A stretch of 64,000 bases of DNA from Zygnema cylindricum (GCA_037447655.1 JBBHKE010002856.1:413565-477564); one strand, 5' to 3'. Shown: positions 46,776 to 59,700, numbered from the stretch's first letter. Numbers and translations are program-made. Notes: generated by a model from the letters alone, not told the origin.

Positions 46776-49700
46776 ATGGCTGTTGGAATCAAATCTCATT
46801 GTTACCAGCTGAGGTCTAGCCATGATTGCTCAGAAAATGGCACCGCTTCTAGCAAAAAAAAACCGAATGTTTCAGCCAAAGACAAAAAACTAGCTGTCTC
46901 TTCAACAAGCAATGGAGCGAATGAGAAAGCAGACACTGTTTCGTCATGTGGTTGTTACAGCAACTGTTTACAAGAAACAAACTTAAGCTTCAATCTATGT
47001 TTTTATGGACATGTAGTTCCAGTTTCAGCATTTAGGTCACAGCAACATCTTGGAGGAGCAGGGGTTGTACTTCATAGTTTTGATTCAGCTATTTCTTGGG
47101 AGGGAAGCAGATACCTTGGAAGTGATGTAAATCCCTTTGTTGCAGATTATGAAGCTCTTTTGGATGGGTTGAAGATTGCTCGTTTTTTTGGAGCAAACAA
47201 ATTGTACATAAGTGGAGGCTCCACCGCTATCCTTTCTGAGCTTAAAACTGGAATTCGTGTTTCAGCAGAAAGTGGAACTAAGCTTGCTGGCCTCCAGAGG
47301 CACACAAAGGAATTGGCAGACAAGATTAAGGAAATTGTGGTTAATGAAACTTCTGGATTGTGTTACGATAAGGCTGTAGCTCTTTCCATGAAGGCCATCG
47401 ACTCAAAGGCTACTACGGAAACCGACAACGTGTGTGCCAACGGAATTGGTCGAGGACATTGTACAAAGGACACAACGGACCGTCGTGTGAGTTCTCGTGT
47501 TCGTGTGAACCTCGGCTATTTTGAAACGGGAAATAATGTAGATGGCCATGAAGTTCTTAATGTTGGGAAAAAACACAGGATTGATAAGGGGAAAGCTCCA
47601 ATTTGCAAAGAGAAGTTTGAAGCAAGTGCTACATGTGCTATATGTCTGAGCAAAATTCCGAGAGGTTCAAGGTATACTGTCTCAAAGTGTTCGCATTCAT
47701 TTTGCAGGCCCTGTTTAAGCACATATGCAGAAACCAAGGTTAAGGCAGGACAACCACAAATAATGTGTCCCATACCTGGCTGCAAAACGATTTTCTCCAC
47801 TTCTGACTCTCAAGAGCTGCTTACACTTGGTTCTTTCGATATGCATCTACAACATCAAGCTGAAGCTTCTATTCAAGAGGATGAGAAAATTTACTGTCCT
47901 TTCAAGGATTGCTCCGCATTAATGCTTGCTGCTTCTAGCAGTTGGCAAAACGGCAGCTCTTCCCGGTCACCAAGAGTGGACAGTGTTGCTGTCATAAAAC
48001 AGGCCGAATGTTTGGAGTGTCACAGACTTTTCTGTGCCAATTGCCGTGTTCCTTGGCACGTAGACCTGGAGTGTGAGGAATTCGCTGCCATTTCTGCAGA
48101 TAATGCGCAAGATGTCGATTTCAACCAACTCGCACAGAAACAGAAGTGGAAACGTTGCTCCAAATGCTTGAGGATGATAGAGCTTGTGACAGGATGTTAT
48201 CACATGACTTGCAGGTGGGTGTCTCTTTCAAAGGCTGGGTCACTAATGATGTTCTTGTCCCCGGACATCACATCAGTTTCATGTACTTTTGCAACTATGG
48301 TATGTCCTTTTTTGTTCATATATGTATTTTTTTTCTTTTTTAAGCATATGCCTGGCTGCAGGTCCTTTTTTTGTAGTGTTGAATTGATGGTGTTATCCAA
48401 CATTGTGAGGTTTTATCCTCTAGAAGTTTTTTGTTGCATTTTAGAAGCTAGGTGTCCAAGAAGAGTTAGTGAATGGAGTATAAGTTGGTGCAGCTACTAA
48501 AACGAGTGTTTGTTTGTGTATGCAGATGTGGTCATGAGTTTTGCTATGTTTGTAGTGCTCCTTGGCAGAACAAGAAGCCTACGTGCAAGTGCCGTCTTTG
48601 GGATTTGGACACTCTTTTGGGACGTGCAAATGCACGAGAGAATAATGGCGCAATTAGAATGGCTCAGCCCTTGGCAAGAAATGTCCGGGACTTGCAGGAC
48701 GAATCCAGTGATGATGACAGCGAAGGAGATGATATCGACGAACTAAACGGGCAAAATAGGATGAGAGAACTGGAATTGGATGAAGAGGAGGAAGAGGACA
48801 TGGTTGGCAATCAAGTACTGGAAGGCCTGGAACTTGCTGGTTGGGAAAATGAAGAGGAAGAGGAAGAAGAGGAAGAGGAAGAAGAGGAAGAGGACATGGT
48901 TGACAATCAAGTACCGAGAGACACGGAATTTGTTCGTTGGCTAAATCAATCGGATGAGGAAGAAGAGGAAGATGAAGAGGAAGATGAAGAGGAAGAGGAA
49001 GTGGTTGGTATTAAAGTACCGGAAGAAGATGAGGAGGAAATTGACAGTGAAGGTGATGTTGAAGGGGGTTCACAAGGGACTTTGAATGTTGATGAGGATG
49101 AGGAAGATGATGAATACATGGATGACGAAGATGGGCATGTTGAAGTTAGAGTTAGAATGAACAAGGAAGGTTATGGGCGAGGTTTTTGTGAGGCTGGCGG
49201 TTACGATAATGACGAAGAGGATGATGAAGAGGAAGAAGAAAACGAAGAAGAGGAAGAAGATGTGGAAGAGGAGGCGGATGATAGGGATGAAGAGGATCTA
49301 CAGATATCTGAAGGCGGCGAGTCAGAGACTGACGACGAAGATGAAGGCGAAGACGAGAACGATCATGGTCTAGAAGAGTCGGAGCATGCAACAGAAAATG
49401 TTCACTTGACAAGTTGGGATAATGACGAGAGCTGCCAGGACAGTGATGATGAGGATGAGGAGATGGAGGGGACTAGTGCTAATGCCCTAGAAAGTGATGA
49501 AAGCGAGGAGGATGAGGAGGATGAGGATGACGGCTTTAATGGAGATGGTTATTATGGAGTAGAAAACACTACACGGGATGCACCTGCAGAAGTTTCGAGT
49601 GATGAAGAGGAACCAGGTATGTTTGAGAGTGCTGATGAAGGTCTGGACTATGATGATAATGACTCCAATCCTTGTGATGATGAAAACGTTCAGGACAATC

Positions 49701-49867
49701 GTCCAGGTGGCAATGGTGAAGATGTTTCTGACGCCTCTGACGATGAAGATGGCGATGGAGATGACGATGAAGAAGACGATGAAGATGGCGATGGAGATGA
49801 CGATGAATACGACGATGAAGATGACAATGGAGATGACGATGAAGAAGACGATGAAGATGACGATTAA
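46776..49867 (+). CDS. RBR E3 ubiquitin ligase with RNase H-like domain, copy 2 (long acidic tail)
   Basis: Exons 46776-48214 and 48526-49867 give 926 residues. Copy 1 and copy 2 are nearly identical through the RNase H-like region, RING1 (CAIC at residues 287-290), IBR and RING2, and the intron splits RING2 at the same codon (TGCAG|ATGTGGT). The predicted catalytic Cys is residue 474 in TGCYHM. After RING2 (CSAPWQNKKPTCKCRLW) comes a tail of over 400 residues composed almost wholly of Glu and Asp runs (EEEEEEEEEEEEE, DDEEDDEDGDGDDDEYDD) with short interruptions such as VDNQVPRDTEF and MNKEGYGRGFCEAGGYDND. The tail contains three related repeats around EDMVGNQV, EDMVDNQV and EEVVGIKV. Most plant RBR proteins of this class lack such a tail. 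Acidic tails of this kind can bind basic proteins such as histones, but no role is shown. This copy appears intact. Confidence 0.88.
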
Positions 49868-51602
49868 GATGTGGGGGAGAATAGCTAGGACGACAATGAC
49901 TGTTGGAGTAGTGATAGCGGTAGTGAAAATTAGCTCGACTCTTGAGCTTGTCTCCTAGGTTGTACAGGGTTTGACGTGATTCAATCGTTTTTTTATGTCG
50001 GTTTTTTTTATTTTTTCCATTTTCCCAGTGTCCAGTATGTTGGCTACGTAAACGCCATTAGATAAGTTCACGTTTTGTGCAGTCAGTCAAATCTCAGTCA
50101 AGAAAGATGTGTGTGCTCTGTAAGCAAGTGTTCGTGAGCCACTAAATCGTGTTAGCGTTTCAATTTCTATTATGCCATGTTTTGAAACCACATAATCTGA
50201 ATTATAAAACAGAATGATACCCAGATATCATGTTGCTAAACTTGAGATCAAATCCTGTGTATACTTGTTATCGTCTTATTTTGAGCTAAAAGAATTTGGA
50301 TGAGAAAGCTGCATAATCTGGTATCTGTGACAATCAGGCTGGGTTGGCAAATTTACACAGTTTGAAGAGAGGTTAATGTGATTGCAACCTTCTTTCTAGA
50401 TGACACCTTTACTTTCTTTTCTCTTTCTCGTGTCTTCATTCATCCAAATGGAGATTGCTGCTGAAGTTTTTCTATGGTGAGTTTGCTCTCTTGAAAGCAC
50501 AGTGGTGTCAATCCCCTGGGCAGATCCCTACATGAGCAGATGGTGGATATGGTGCTATCTATCTGATAAGAGGAAGATAAATATGCCATTTTGATGAGTG
50601 GCACGTTTCATAACTATTGCCCATCGTTATTAGTGCTAAGGATTTTTTATTGTAAATGCGAAATTAGAATATGTAATACTAATTTAGATGTGGCAGATTG
50701 CAGTCCACTCACTTAAATAAAGTTGCTCACAGTAATGATTTTCGGCCAGAAAAAACTGCCACTGAATTAGTGTTATTTAAGCTAATAACGATGGCAGTAG
50801 TTTTTAGACTTTATGATAAGACCGTTGATGCAAAGAAAGGCAAGCTCCTTCATACTTTGAAGAGACCAAAAAGTCCCCTATGTAAAAGCCCTGTGATAAA
50901 TGTTTTTGATTTAATTCGTTAACACAGGAGGTTTTACATGCTCCTGTACATTAAAAATTTATACGACGACTAAGTGGAATACGTGATGATTACAGGTGTG
51001 AGTCGTTGTCGAAGGTTGAAAGGTTGAAAGTGTCAAACAACTGCCTCTAGTTTGCATATAAAACATCCAATGCCCCTCTATCGCGTGTTGATGAAATCAT
51101 CTTTACGTGAGTGGGTTTGATAGTCGTTTGAAAATCCCAGATGAAACAAGATACCTCATCCAAGCCTCCAAATCAAGAGTAAGAACTGAAGAGAAAGAAT
51201 TGATTTTCACAGCTTCATTAGCCTGTACATGGTGCAGAATGAGAATTGATGCATGAACTGCGTGGAAGAAAGAGAGTGCGCCACGGTTTTGGAGACAGGG
51301 CTGTGCTAAGACACTGCTGCTTGTGACTTATGTGAATTCCAGAAACAGTGTGGGTCACAAAAATGTCAAGCAAAACAGACAAGCAAAAGGTTTGAGCTCC
51401 TATCAGCACACAGTAAGCGAAGAAGAATAAGGGCTCAGTGACATTTTAAAAATATCCCCAACAAACAAAGTGTTAAGCTTGATGACAATAGTTAAGCCTT
51501 TCCTTTCGAATCTGAACGATGTTGTTTGGCTTCCAGATATTTTAATATGTTGTCGCTAACATAACAAATTTATAGTTGAGCTCCTGATGAGCAAGAAGAG
51601 AC
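49868..51602. other. Intergenic region between convergent genes
   Basis: 3' flank of RBR copy 2 (+) and of the DUF4708-like gene (-). Contains one MITE (50615-50797). No further exon recognised. Confidence 0.55.
50615..50797. mobile_element. MITE (about 183 bp), CACTGCCCATCG subfamily
   Basis: Left end near TATTGCCCATCGTTATTAGT, right end GCTAATAACGATGGCAG|TA. Shares AAATGCGAAATTAGAAT with the copy at 24185-24376. Confidence 0.7.
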
Positions 51603-54600
51603 TTATTTTGACAGAAAATCTGCGATTCGAGCAAGCAATTCTTCCTTCCTGCCGCTTACTTTTCCGAGCTTGTGAGCAGTAATGAAGTTTTTCAGTCTTG
51701 GGACACAAAGATCCGCTGATTTCCCCTCTAGAAACTTGTTCCGTACCTGTCAACCAGAAGTACCAATAGGACAAAACGCAACAATTCCCCTTCCATCAAC
51801 GAATGTGGAAATTGAAGAAGATTTTGGCCCCAAAATTGGCCGAAAGAAGGAGGAAGAAAGATGGAGGAAGAAAAAAGAAGGAAGCATATTGCACTTGTTT
51901 TTGCACAAATGGAAAATCTGTACAAAATGGCCTCTCCTTCATCAGGTTTATGCTACAAGCATTCCAAATGTCTCACGAAACCTAATAGAAGCACTATGAA
52001 AATAAAATTATCAATAAATCACATAAGACATGAACTTCCAGAAGAAATGGATTTATACTCAGCGAAGATTCAGATTTACAGTTTAGAACCTGAGTTTAGG
52101 CCAGTGTTAATGTGAGACAGGTAATAAGTTCTTGAGTCTATACCCATTAAAGCATTTAACCATAATCACCATAATCGCAGATAAACCATGGACAGGCATG
52201 GCTTGGGCATTGCAGTAACTATTCCAGAAGCTTTAGGGTCACATGAAATCTAGGGTTACATGAAATATAGGGTTTGTAAGGGCAAAACAAACTAAGAATA
52301 GAAATCGTACCGTATTTGTATTTTCATTGACGTCAAAGTCATCTGCGTTCGTTCGTTTTCGGGGTGGAGCGGAGGACGTTTTTTCTTTTGGGGCAGTAGA
52401 CACACTTTCACTGGCCTTAATATTTGGTATTTGTGGTTCCTCAACCAAATCAGAAGGTTCTTCCTCCGGTATAGCTGGTAAAGGTCCACTTTCAGGTTTA
52501 CTTATTGCGGTTTTCTGAAGTGATAACCCTGTATTTACCTGTAAGTTTTAAATGATGGCCCAAGGTAAGAAATCTGGTAAAAAAATGTTTATTGGTAGCG
52601 ATGCAAGAATCCAAAGAGTGTTTTTTTGCATGTAAGGTAAGAGAGAAATCCGAAAAATGAAAACTTTTGTTATACAAGTGTAGTCGGACTCACCTTCTTC
52701 TTCTTTTTTTCGGGACCGTCTGACTGTTTTGACCTATTGACTTTATCCGTCTTTTCTCCCGAGTCTTTGCGCTTCTTTTGTGAATTAATTCCGTCTCCAA
52801 CATTTGTGGCCTGTTAAGACAAATCCAAGTTATGAAAAAATGAAAATTACACTAATTGGAACTTATAACCGTGTACAGTACAGGAACAAGAGGGTTTATC
52901 TGGAAACATTGTCAGAAAATAAGTGTACTGGAACGCTTGTTCAAACAAGGTTTCAAACCTAACAATTTTAGGCTCAACATGTACAGACCAAATTTATGTG
53001 TGGAAGCTTTATTGCCTCCTACTGCAGCATGCCAAAAAATCTCCAGGGATCTCTAAAGTGTACGTAGATGTCAAATTTCAAACATAAATCAATTAGGTTG
53101 AGAGGCTTACATTCTTCGGTGGCCTTATCCGAGCTTGCTTCTGCACACCGGCTGAATTTACAGTTCGAGAAGTCGCTGCACACAATACAGGTTTTGGTTT
53201 TTGAAGTCACAATATAAAAAAAAAAACAATTTTTAAAAAGAAAAATCCAAGAATATTATATCAAGGAACCTTCCTTCCAAGACACCCTTGACCTTAACAA
53301 GTATGTCATTGGCTAAAACAGCGTTTGAGGTCGAAAGGCCTATTGAAAATTGCTGGATGAAAGGCCTTATCAGCTAACCTGAATAAGTGTTAGACATTTT
53401 GTCTTTCTTTCGAGCTGCGAACGAAGGAACTATTGATGCTTTGCTGGCATTGGTAGCAGCTTGAGGCACATCCTTGTCAGTTGTCTTATCCTTCTCAAGG
53501 GTCGCTTTTGTGTCACTTTTAACTGCTGGGTCGAAAACGTGCCCAAACCATTTGTAAAATATTTGTAAAAGATGGAAAGGTGGAACTGCATAGTTGTATT
53601 CTGGTCTGACTGCTCCCAAAAAGCATACACGATGCATGTAGCCTTACTTCTACTAAGATACGTGTGGAACTATATTTCTGGTAGAACTTTCATGTACAAA
53701 TTATTTGTGATCTTGCGTACGTATAGCAGTGGTTCATTCTATTGGAGGTAGGAGATAATGAGTCTTGAGATAATGCAAACAGTGAGAAGCAAAGCAGCAG
53801 AAAAACAATGACGAGTTTTTTCCATGACCAAGTTGTGATAGTTTGAGGAAATGACTGCAGCTAAAGCTTTGAGTTACAGAAGCATAGGCAAGAATCGCAG
53901 CTGACCTGATGGGACCTTGGATGAGCATTCTTTCTTGCGAGCAGCAAATGTTGGAATGATCGAGGCCTGATTTGTGTTTACGGCAGTTTGTGCATCTCCC
54001 TTTCCACTGTGTTGAAGTTGCCCAAGAGAAGAAGAATTGGTGGGGCTGACTAAAATCACATAGAAACTACATTTAGGACCGAGGACTAATGATGAAAATT
54101 GATGTTCTTGTAAAGATAGAGCTTTAGCAGAAACATTGTCCTGTAATTTCAGCTTCTTTTACTAGACTGTGTGTTCACCAAGGTAAAAGGTTTATGACTT
54201 CAGATTTTATTAAAAACACCTAACTTATGCTTTTGGTTTATGAGGAGCCTTGGGAAAGTGAGGCCCTAAAGAATAAATCAATGTGGCTTTGGCACCGTTA
54301 TATTTTGTTTATTTAACGTGCTGATGTGATGTCCGCATCCAATGAAAAGACTGTCATGAAGGGCTTCAAGAAATGTGACTACTTGACCACCCACCTTGTA
54401 TCCACAAACTCAAGGTAGATCTTCTAAAATTTCATGATCTTGTCTAGAAAAACTCAAATTTGAAAGAAACAGCTTTGGTGCTACTTTAGGCCGGTAGTGT
54501 GCCACTGCCTCACTGATGGTAGGATACGAGAGATGTGTGGCGCTCATTGAGTTGATGAAGGTTTGAACTTGACTTTTACGATATAGAATTTAGTTTTGGG

Positions 54601-57600
54601 TCATGAAGGCAAATAGCTTGAGAAAAGGACAAGGTTTGAATTTGATTCATAAATTGTCCAATTGGTGACTATGGTGGTGACAGACTCGCAATCCATTTGA
54701 CTTCATGACTATCTCAAAGTCTTTAATGGTGTTGCACAAGTTTTTTTTATCAATCTGAAGAGTGTAACGCAGTTTTAAGCATGATAGTGAAGAATTATGT
54801 TCGAAGCCTAGGAAGGACCCAGGCTGGTGAATTGGAAGTCGTGTCCCTTAAATAGGACATCCCCAACATCATGCTTTGACCAGTTCTTGGATGACAAAAA
54901 TGAGACATTTTTGTATTTCTGTCAACCTGCTTAACACATAATCTGAACATCTTGTCAGATGTTTGCCCCGGTGTTCATGGGGTGGGTGTAAGTTACAGAG
55001 TCCCCACCTGATGTCTAAATAAAAACTATGTAATGAAAGAAATGCGTGGAAATGTCTGTCTGAGGTTGGTTTACGAGGCGAAAAGAGTGGAGAACGGACC
55101 TGAACAGCTTTGCGAGCCTTCCTTTTTTCGAGCTGCAAATGAAGGTACCATCGAGGCCGTCCTCGTTTTGTTCACAGTTTTTGATAAACCTTTGAAACCT
55201 TCTTGGAGCGTCATTGGAGGCTTAGATATGGTATATTTGACTGCCATCACATTCAAAGTGTAAGTGAGACAAATTCTTTAAACTTTGTTTCTCACTTTTA
55301 TAAAATGGCACCAGAATGAAATAGCATGATGGGGTTTTTGTTAAAACTCTTGTGCGTGTTATAACAGAATTGAACCACAGTGGTATTAAAATTCACGTTA
55401 ATCGGTTATAAACAAGTAGGTTTCATTTTCCGGCAAAGAACGTATAAAAATTGGCTTCGCTTACAATTATTTGGGCCACACTAATGGTGGTTGGCAGAGT
55501 AGCTACACCTTACATCGCTTTTACAGTTACATAATTATTGGTGTTAAAGAGGTTTCCGTGTTCTCTATACTAAATTATGTTTTTTAAATAGTGTAGTTAA
55601 TACAACTTACGATATTGGGTTAAAAAAGCACGAACTCCAATTCGAGGTATTGACTCTAATAGCAATGGGCAGTGTACCTTCTCCTGCTTGTGTACTGCTG
55701 CCACTCCGTCTCACAAATTGGGGAACAATTAATGTATGCCGGGATGGAGAAACCTGAATCTCTATAGGTCTGTACTTAGTTTTTTCAGCAAGGGAAACCT
55801 CCTCCGGTTCTATAGTGCTTGATGGTGGCAAAGCTATCCATTCTGGTTTTTCTCTCCTTGCTGGACCTGCCAATTGCATTTTAGGTAGAAACACATAAAC
55901 AAAAAATATGTATTCATCTTTCTTTTACCATCCTCTTCCAAAAAGACCGCCAGCATTCAGGCTATGCACTACAATCCGAATGCTGGATGTCCACTCCTAC
56001 TTCCTTGCGGTGTGATGGAACCAACCACGAATTATGGAGCATATTACCGAGGTTCACAGCTCTTGTAAGGTTCAAGAACAGCTCTTCGTTTGCCTGCTCG
56101 TCTGAAATTTTTGATATGGAATTTTGCTCATTTTTCGAAGCATGTGCTTGCGATTTCCACATTGCTGAAACCGATGTCCAATTAGCGGCTTCCGAGAGAA
56201 TTGCTGGACAGCCGGTTTTCTCCGGTGATTCCTGCACTCGCACACAAATTTAAACATTCAATATTCGCTCAACATCGCTCAACATCGCTCAACGTCGTTC
56301 AATGTCGTTCAACATCGTTTAACATTCACTGACATCGTTTAACAATGTTGAACCCCATTGGTTGCAAAACAAACAATTGAATGCCCGCTTTTGGGGGGTT
56401 TATCTAGCTTTTGTCTTCTTAATCACAACAGAGCATTCATCACAGGAGAGCCAGACATTTCTCCCCATTTCTGGTAGCTGGTACATCATCATGAAGTGCT
56501 TGCTTCAGGCCTTCCTCGAGAAAGATTATCAATATCATGAAAATATTTCGATTCCACACCGACTCACATAGAATTTGATGTTTCCGCTGCCAAACACATT
56601 CCAAAATTTCAAGTCTGATGTAAAGCGCTCCATTAGACCAGGCATCTTTTGTGCACGCACAGAAAGAGGCACTGGTAGCAATCCGGAGGCTGTTATGACA
56701 CAGCAGGTCGGAAATCTGGATCATCAAAGAAACACAACAGTCAAGGCCTCCCACAGCGCGAACCACCAGTGGTGCCCCGCTTTAGGAGTTTATTTAAGTT
56801 AGCGGTTGTGTTGGAAGAATAGGTTTTGATGTTTGTGATATTTGTTTTTGTTCAGGTTTTATTCTTTTCTTCTCTTGTGATTGAGTTTTCGTCGGTTTTT
56901 TGCTGTTTGATCTAGAGCGCAATTTTTTCACCTTCATTTTGCCTCTTTATTCCATTCATGTATTTCGATATTTAACCAAAGAGCTTTTTTAAAGAAGCTT
57001 AATATCTAAGGGACAATTCAAGACACTGTCAATGAGCTCACATGCATAATCTGTAAGAAAATCCTTCTGCAGGTATCAACAGGTTGAGCAACTATGACTT
57101 ATTTGAACTAACTTTAAATGCTTTTACTGGCACTCACATCATTTTTGAACATTCACAATCACTGAAGAGCATAACGTAAACCCACTTGGTTTCTTTTGGT
57201 ACGACCATCCCAGTCTGCAAAACAAAATCTTTGTTTATTCGCAATACAATGTAATCTGTAGAACATTCGGTTTCACATGCTGTATTGACCGTAAGAATAT
57301 ATTTTTCTTAAATGAATAATACAAGGATTTTCTTCAATCTTTGTTGCCATGCGCTACCAGTTGTGGTCCTGGCAAGGTGCTTGCCTTCCAGTTGAAAAAA
57401 CTGAAAAACTTCAGAGAGCTTTAAAGTGGAAAAAGAAATCAGAGCATTCATCGGTAATAGGTATACGTCTGCTTGCCTGCGAATACCAAGCATTTTGCAG
57501 TTCTTCTGTTGTTACACCTTCTGTAATACCTGTGCAAAAACCTGTTCAAGAAGATGTACTCTTGTCAGAGTGTTGCCCAAAAAGTATCCCAGGCAAGTAA

Positions 57601-59700
57601 GTTTCTTCGTGAATTGTCTCTTCAGCAGATGGCCATAAGAACATCTCACCTACAATGACTCCTTCTGCTAATGAAGGCACAACTCTGCATCTCAGCTGAT
57701 GAACAGCTTCTTCGGATTGGATGGCGAGCCACTCTTCAAGATCCTTTGTAGAATCTTCAATCACTTGTTTCATTGCCTTCTCTGTGTCCTGGCTGATCTG
57801 CGCAAAAAAATATTATCTGTAAACTCGTTAAGTTTGGAACCTTTTTGACTGAAACGCAATCCAAGTGTGGAAAAGCCCCTTCCTTTTCAGGCATTTTGCA
57901 ATCATAACTTTGGAGTTACCTGAAAATTTAAATAAGCAGATGCCAGTATTCCTATCTATATATACAGACTCGCAACACTTACTCTGACTTTCCAAGCATT
58001 ATCCTATTGGTTGAATAACACACTTACCTTGAATAAGCGCCATTTTACAATATCCGGCACCACACGAAGTACAATTTTATTGTTGCCCTCCAATTGCACT
58101 TCCTGCCAATACATACATACAGTTTACTTGGGTTCCTGTATCAGGTTCTATTAACAAAAAAAACAAAAAAAAAACCTATCGCTGTTCCCAGGCCCACAAC
58201 ATGGTAGAAGCAAGAAGTGACAAATAGAGAGTTTTTCCAGGTATGCATCCGTATGCTTCGACATGGTTACAATGACTGGCCTCAGAATACGACAAAAAAA
58301 AGTTGAGTGTTTTACAAAAGAAAGGAACGCTCTGCCAACGAAATGTTTTTGAGCACCATGGAGAGATTGTGAGCTGTGAAAGGTAGAGAATGGGCATTTT
58401 GCTGCAATTGATTTGACTGTGTGCTGCGTGCTTTTGGTCATACATCCTTAATTTCCTTGTGGCGAAGTATGTTAATTGAAGTCTCAATCCCACAAGGTAA
58501 GAGTCATTCTTACCAGGGTTATCATATCAGTTGTAATTCCATCCACTGCATTTGCAACATTACAACCAACAAATCCTCCATTACCAATGGTTGTCCATCC
58601 TCTTTGTAAAAGAACACATTCTAAGCACTTCAATATTACTTGTCGAAGTAACTCTGAATGAACTCCTTCTTCCGCTTTTTTGTTGATATAAATCTGCCAG
58701 CACATGAAGTAGGACATGCATGAGGTTTACATAGGTTACACAGTAGTTTCATGAACATAGTTTATGATGCCTGCATAGGCTTACACCTGTGTGAGAATCA
58801 ATCAACACAAGGTAGCTTCTTTGCGTTACTTACACGGTTTTCGTAGCAATAAAGCAATAAAAGTTTAAAAAAGGATAGAAATTCATGGCATAGAGAATAT
58901 AACGTGCCTGGAGTCTTTTCTTTTCTTTCTTAAGGAGCTTCTTCACCGCTTTCTTGTTTTGCTTCTGCAATTCCAATGCAGAAAAATCCAAGTAAGGACC
59001 TTCTCTCTGAAAAATAGCTGCTTATATGGCGAAAGCTAATTAGCGTCGTGAGAAACACTTTCTGTGATCCGTGGACTGCTTTGAAAAGCTTCGATTTGCA
59101 GAAAAAGTGCGGTGGTTTTTCATTCACATGAGCATATGTTGTCGCTTTGAGAGGAGAGAGTTGTTCGTATCATAATGGTCAGTGTTCTCTTCTCTCTTTT
59201 AACTTCAACATAATAAAATTCGACAGGTTAAGTGCAATCATATTCAGCGGGCTAAACTGGCCGTATCTATTAGTGATTATAACTCTAATTTGGTCGCAAT
59301 TTTTGTTTTACCAAAAATTACAAATCAATGTTAGTAAAATTATTTACGGGAGTGGACTAATTTCTGCCGAATCTCTCTGCAATATATTATAATTAGTTAT
59401 TCTAATTGCGTATTTACATTGAAAATTCCTTTGCACTAGTAACGCTGGAGAGTGTACCTCACAGATAACGTCAATCACTCCTTCTGGACCTGGTATGACA
59501 CAAACTGGGTGACATTTGAGCATGTTCCGGATGATGCTACAAGCATCCATAATTCGGCTTTGAAATGGCTTTCTACACAGGCCAGAATAATCAATCCTGC
59601 AGTCTGTGGCGGATGCATTGCCTTTTAGGACAACAACAAGTTTTAACAATCTGCAGAAATCCAAAGGCGAAGTAGCAATAAGAAAACTTTCCCGGTTCAT
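51603..59700 (-). CDS. C18orf63/DUF4708-like protein with repeated exons and terminal SAP-like domain
   Basis: Seventeen exons join in phase to 782 residues: 59700-59458, 58964-58908, 58693-58514, 58102-58028, 57797-57650, 57541-57477, 57214-57138, 56715-56568, 56231-56048, 55866-55678, 55240-55100, 54049-53906, 53522-53379, 53175-53111, 52810-52694, 52538-52311, 51746-51603. Residues 1-330 resemble the animal C18orf63 (DUF4708) N-terminal region in the order and spacing of FLIATSPLDFCRLL, LRQVILKCLECVLLQRGWTT, LEGNNKIVLRVVPDIVKWRL, LRCRVVPSLAEGVIV, WVYVMLFSDCECSKM, LPVPLSVRAQKM and MERFTSDLKFWNVFGSGNIK. The next four exons end in related motifs (TLIVPQFVRR, SMVPSFAARKK, SIIPTFAARKK, SIVPSFAARKK). 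A Lys/Ser-rich linker and a SAP-like C-terminus follow (LCVPRLKNFITAHKLGKVSG, then RKEELLARIADFL), suggesting DNA or chromatin contact. Introns 2 and 6 use GC donors (CAG|GCACGT, CAG|GCAAGC). Function is unknown. The family assignment rests on remembered pattern similarity; the exon chain itself is well supported by phase. Confidence 0.7.
55506..55674. mobile_element. MITE (169 bp) abutting a 5' splice site
   Basis: TA|CACCTTACATCGCTTTTAC on the left; GACTCTAATAGCAATGGGCAGTG|TA on the right. On the minus strand the right-hand TA is the second and third base of the donor of exon 10 (GAAG|GTACACT): G is host, TA is the target site, CACT is the MITE end. Confidence 0.7.
56266..56346. repeat. 10-bp tandem repeat in intron 8 of the DUF4708-like gene
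   Basis: About seven degenerate copies of CGCTCAACAT / CGTTCAACAT, upstream (on the minus strand) of exon 9. Confidence 0.75.
59259..59454. mobile_element. Degenerate MITE (about 196 bp) abutting the exon 1 donor
   Basis: The right end is complementary to CACTCTCCAGCGTTACTAGTG, followed by TA at 59455-59456; the left end is around GGCCGTATCTATTAGTGA. Reading the gene strand, exon 1 ends TGTGAG|GTACACTC, so the donor again is G plus the target TA plus the MITE end. Confidence 0.55.
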
